This document shows positions 7,199 to 8,228 of a DNA stretch of 8,228 nt, one piece after another; the first letter of the stretch is position 1, and each line of letters starts with the position of its first letter. This DNA is from Tannerella sp. (lineage in GTDB: Bacteria > Bacteroidota > Bacteroidia > Bacteroidales > Tannerellaceae). The notes beneath the pieces were generated by a model. The model searched no databases. It saw nothing but the letters and a program-made list of their open reading frames with translations, and had not been told where the DNA came from. Both the position numbers and the translations under genes were made by a program. The DNA lies in NCBI GenBank assembly GCA_031268395.1, contig JAIRXI010000240.1, positions 1 through 8,228 of the forward strand, written 5' to 3'.

Positions 7199-7228
7199 CA
7201 AATATAGAGCGATTTACTCAAACACAAT
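7199..7228 (-). promoter_or_regulatory. Predicted Bacteroides-type promoter of the integrase gene
   Basis: On the - strand, TATATTTG (7206-7199) matches TAnnTTTG. ATTG (7228-7225) lies 18 bp upstream as a three-of-four match to the -33 TTTG. The start would be near 7192, giving a leader of about 110 nt that contains the repeat cluster. The -33 part overlaps the last codons of the upstream gene. Confidence 0.5.
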
Positions 7229-8033
7229 CCGCATATTCGCCTATTTTTTCCCTGTTGCTCCAAGGTATGCCCACCAAATTATTTTTCGCATTCAGGAAAT
7301 CAATATACGGGTTTAATTTTTCGCTTTTATAGCCCGGAGCGCGGTCGTTGATTACGGCTATTTTCTTTTTTATGTAAGGCGCATAGGGAGAACCGTCTAT
7401 CAGGTCAAACATCATGCCGGCTTTCGCTATGCTGCCGACAAAATAAGATTCGCCGGAGCCTGTTATGTAATTAATCGGATAAAATCCGTCCGCCTTTGTT
7501 ATGACTGCACTAAACCTCACATGCTTAAAATCGTCGCCAATGCCGGAATTAAACTTTATTTCCTTCCTGCTTGCAATTGTCGCAAGATAATCATTTGCCT
7601 GCTTTTTAAATCTCCGTATATTCGTCGCCTCTTTTTCGTCAACGAATGGAACAAAGGAGGCGCTGACGATTGCGGAAATAAAATTGGATAAATCATATAC
7701 CAGATTGGGGACAAGATTAAAATCATTCGTCTTCTTATAATAAAATATTTTCCCCTTTCCTTCCGTCTCGCTTATCCGATAGAATTCGTAGTAGCAGGTA
7801 AACAGCCTGTCAAAGCATTGAGCTTCTCTCGGCATGGATACGCCATAGTATTCATCGTTCACCCATCCTCCGTCCGTGACAATGTATTCGCCTTTCTTTT
7901 GGGTTATAAATACGGATACGAACATGTCGCCGGTCGTAGAGGCCGGGGTTATGACTTCTATGCTGTTCCCGTGTATCTTGAAATTCCACAGGGAATGATA
8001 GGACTTGACAATATGTTCAAAAACCGCTTTCAT
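7218..8033 (-). CDS. DUF1828/DUF1829-like protein of unknown function
   Basis: A 271-aa soluble protein with no signal peptide or membrane segment. I do not recognise a biochemical function. The N-terminal third has the pattern I associate with DUF1828: an IEVITP strand (25-30), a D-rich turn, a FVSVFIT strand and the VTDGGW turn (52-57), followed by a region rich in aromatic residues. The C-terminal half, with YPINYITGSGESYFVGSIAKAGMMF spread over 185-209 and a late IPWS (256-259), resembles DUF1829, the usual partner domain. These families occur in phages and mobile elements. The assignment rests on motif memory, not a search. The ATG overlaps the stop of the gene upstream by one base (TAATG) and has no Shine-Dalgarno site, so translation is probably coupled. 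G+C is well below that of the left-hand genes. Confidence 0.75.
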   Translation of the reverse strand: MKAVFEHIVKSYHSLWNFKIHGNSIEVITPASTTGDMFVSVFITQKKGEYIVTDGGWVNDEYYGVSMPREAQCFDRLFTCYYEFYRISETEGKGKIFYYKKTNDFNLVPNLVYDLSNFISAIVSASFVPFVDEKEATNIRRFKKQANDYLATIASRKEIKFNSGIGDDFKHVRFSAVITKADGFYPINYITGSGESYFVGSIAKAGMMFDLIDGSPYAPYIKKKIAVINDRAPGYKSEKLNPYIDFLNAKNNLVGIPWSNREKIGEYADCV

Positions 8034-8227
8034 TATGCAAATGTAATACTTTCCAACGGGTCTTCATCGCCTTGAGGAAATAAATCTCCAGGCAGGATTT
8101 TTAATTCGGGAATATCAGTCCGGTATCGTATATTTGATTCCTGACAGAAATCCGGGAACCCGATATTAATATCACACAATGCTTTTGCTTCGGCCTCGGA
8201 TTTTAATTTTTCCGTTTTGTAGGCGAT
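8033..8227 (-). CDS. C-terminal end of an unidentified gene, cut by the window edge
   Basis: An open frame enters from the right edge and ends at TAA (8035-8033), giving 64 residues with no internal stop. It begins IAYKTEKLKSEAEAKALCDI and ends with an acidic, proline-containing tail, PQGDEDPLESITFA. The K/E/A-rich start may be helical. I do not recognise a family. The TAATG overlap with the next start supports both a real gene and a co-translated pair. The start codon and most of the protein lie beyond the window. Confidence 0.6.
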   Translation of the reverse strand: MAYKTEKLKSEAEAKALCDINIGFPDFCQESNIRYRTDIPELKILPGDLFPQGDEDPLESITFA

Positions 8228-8228
8228 G

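Noticed and set aside
5734..7332. Several + strand frames across the integrase gene (for example 5734-6108, 6503-6970 and 6943-7332)
   Set aside because: Antisense shadows of the integrase; no motifs and no ribosome sites.

Overview
The window looks like a Bacteroidales (Bacteroidota) chromosome. Several promoters fit the Bacteroides-type -7 box TAnnTTTG. The beta-galactosidase is of the secreted LacZ type common in gut Bacteroidales, and the integrase is a Bacteroidota-type SAM-like tyrosine recombinase. I cannot assign a genus from the sequence alone.

Left part (1-5400, + strand, GC-rich; 58% G+C in the sampled line 901-960). An approximately 480-bp leader holds an imperfect tandem repeat, two hairpins, a strong intrinsic terminator and a promoter. 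A multi-pass ArnT/PMT-like lipid-linked-sugar glycosyltransferase (480-2240) follows. Thirty bases after it comes a secreted GH2 LacZ-type beta-galactosidase (2271-5399) with an intact active site. The two genes are probably co-transcribed and end at a terminator at 5443-5482. No SusC/SusD pair, sensor or sigma factor lies in view, so this is not an obvious polysaccharide-utilisation locus.

Middle (5400-5780). A tRNA with anticodon CAT (5607-5683, CCA encoded), probably elongator tRNA-Met, has a good promoter in front and a terminator behind.

Right part (5779-8228, - strand, more AT-rich; 45% G+C at 6001-6060 and 38% at 7501-7560). A tyrosine recombinase points toward the tRNA 3' end from 95 bp away. 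Upstream of it lie a 271-aa protein resembling DUF1828/DUF1829 proteins and the C-terminal 64 codons of another gene, whose stop overlaps the next start (TAATG). This is the usual layout for one end of an element integrated at a tRNA gene. The integrase would insert and excise the element, and the coupled gene pair is its first visible cargo. The other boundary and most of the cargo lie beyond the right edge. The coupled pair is the best candidate for an undescribed system, but the window shows only one complete partner and no proof of function.
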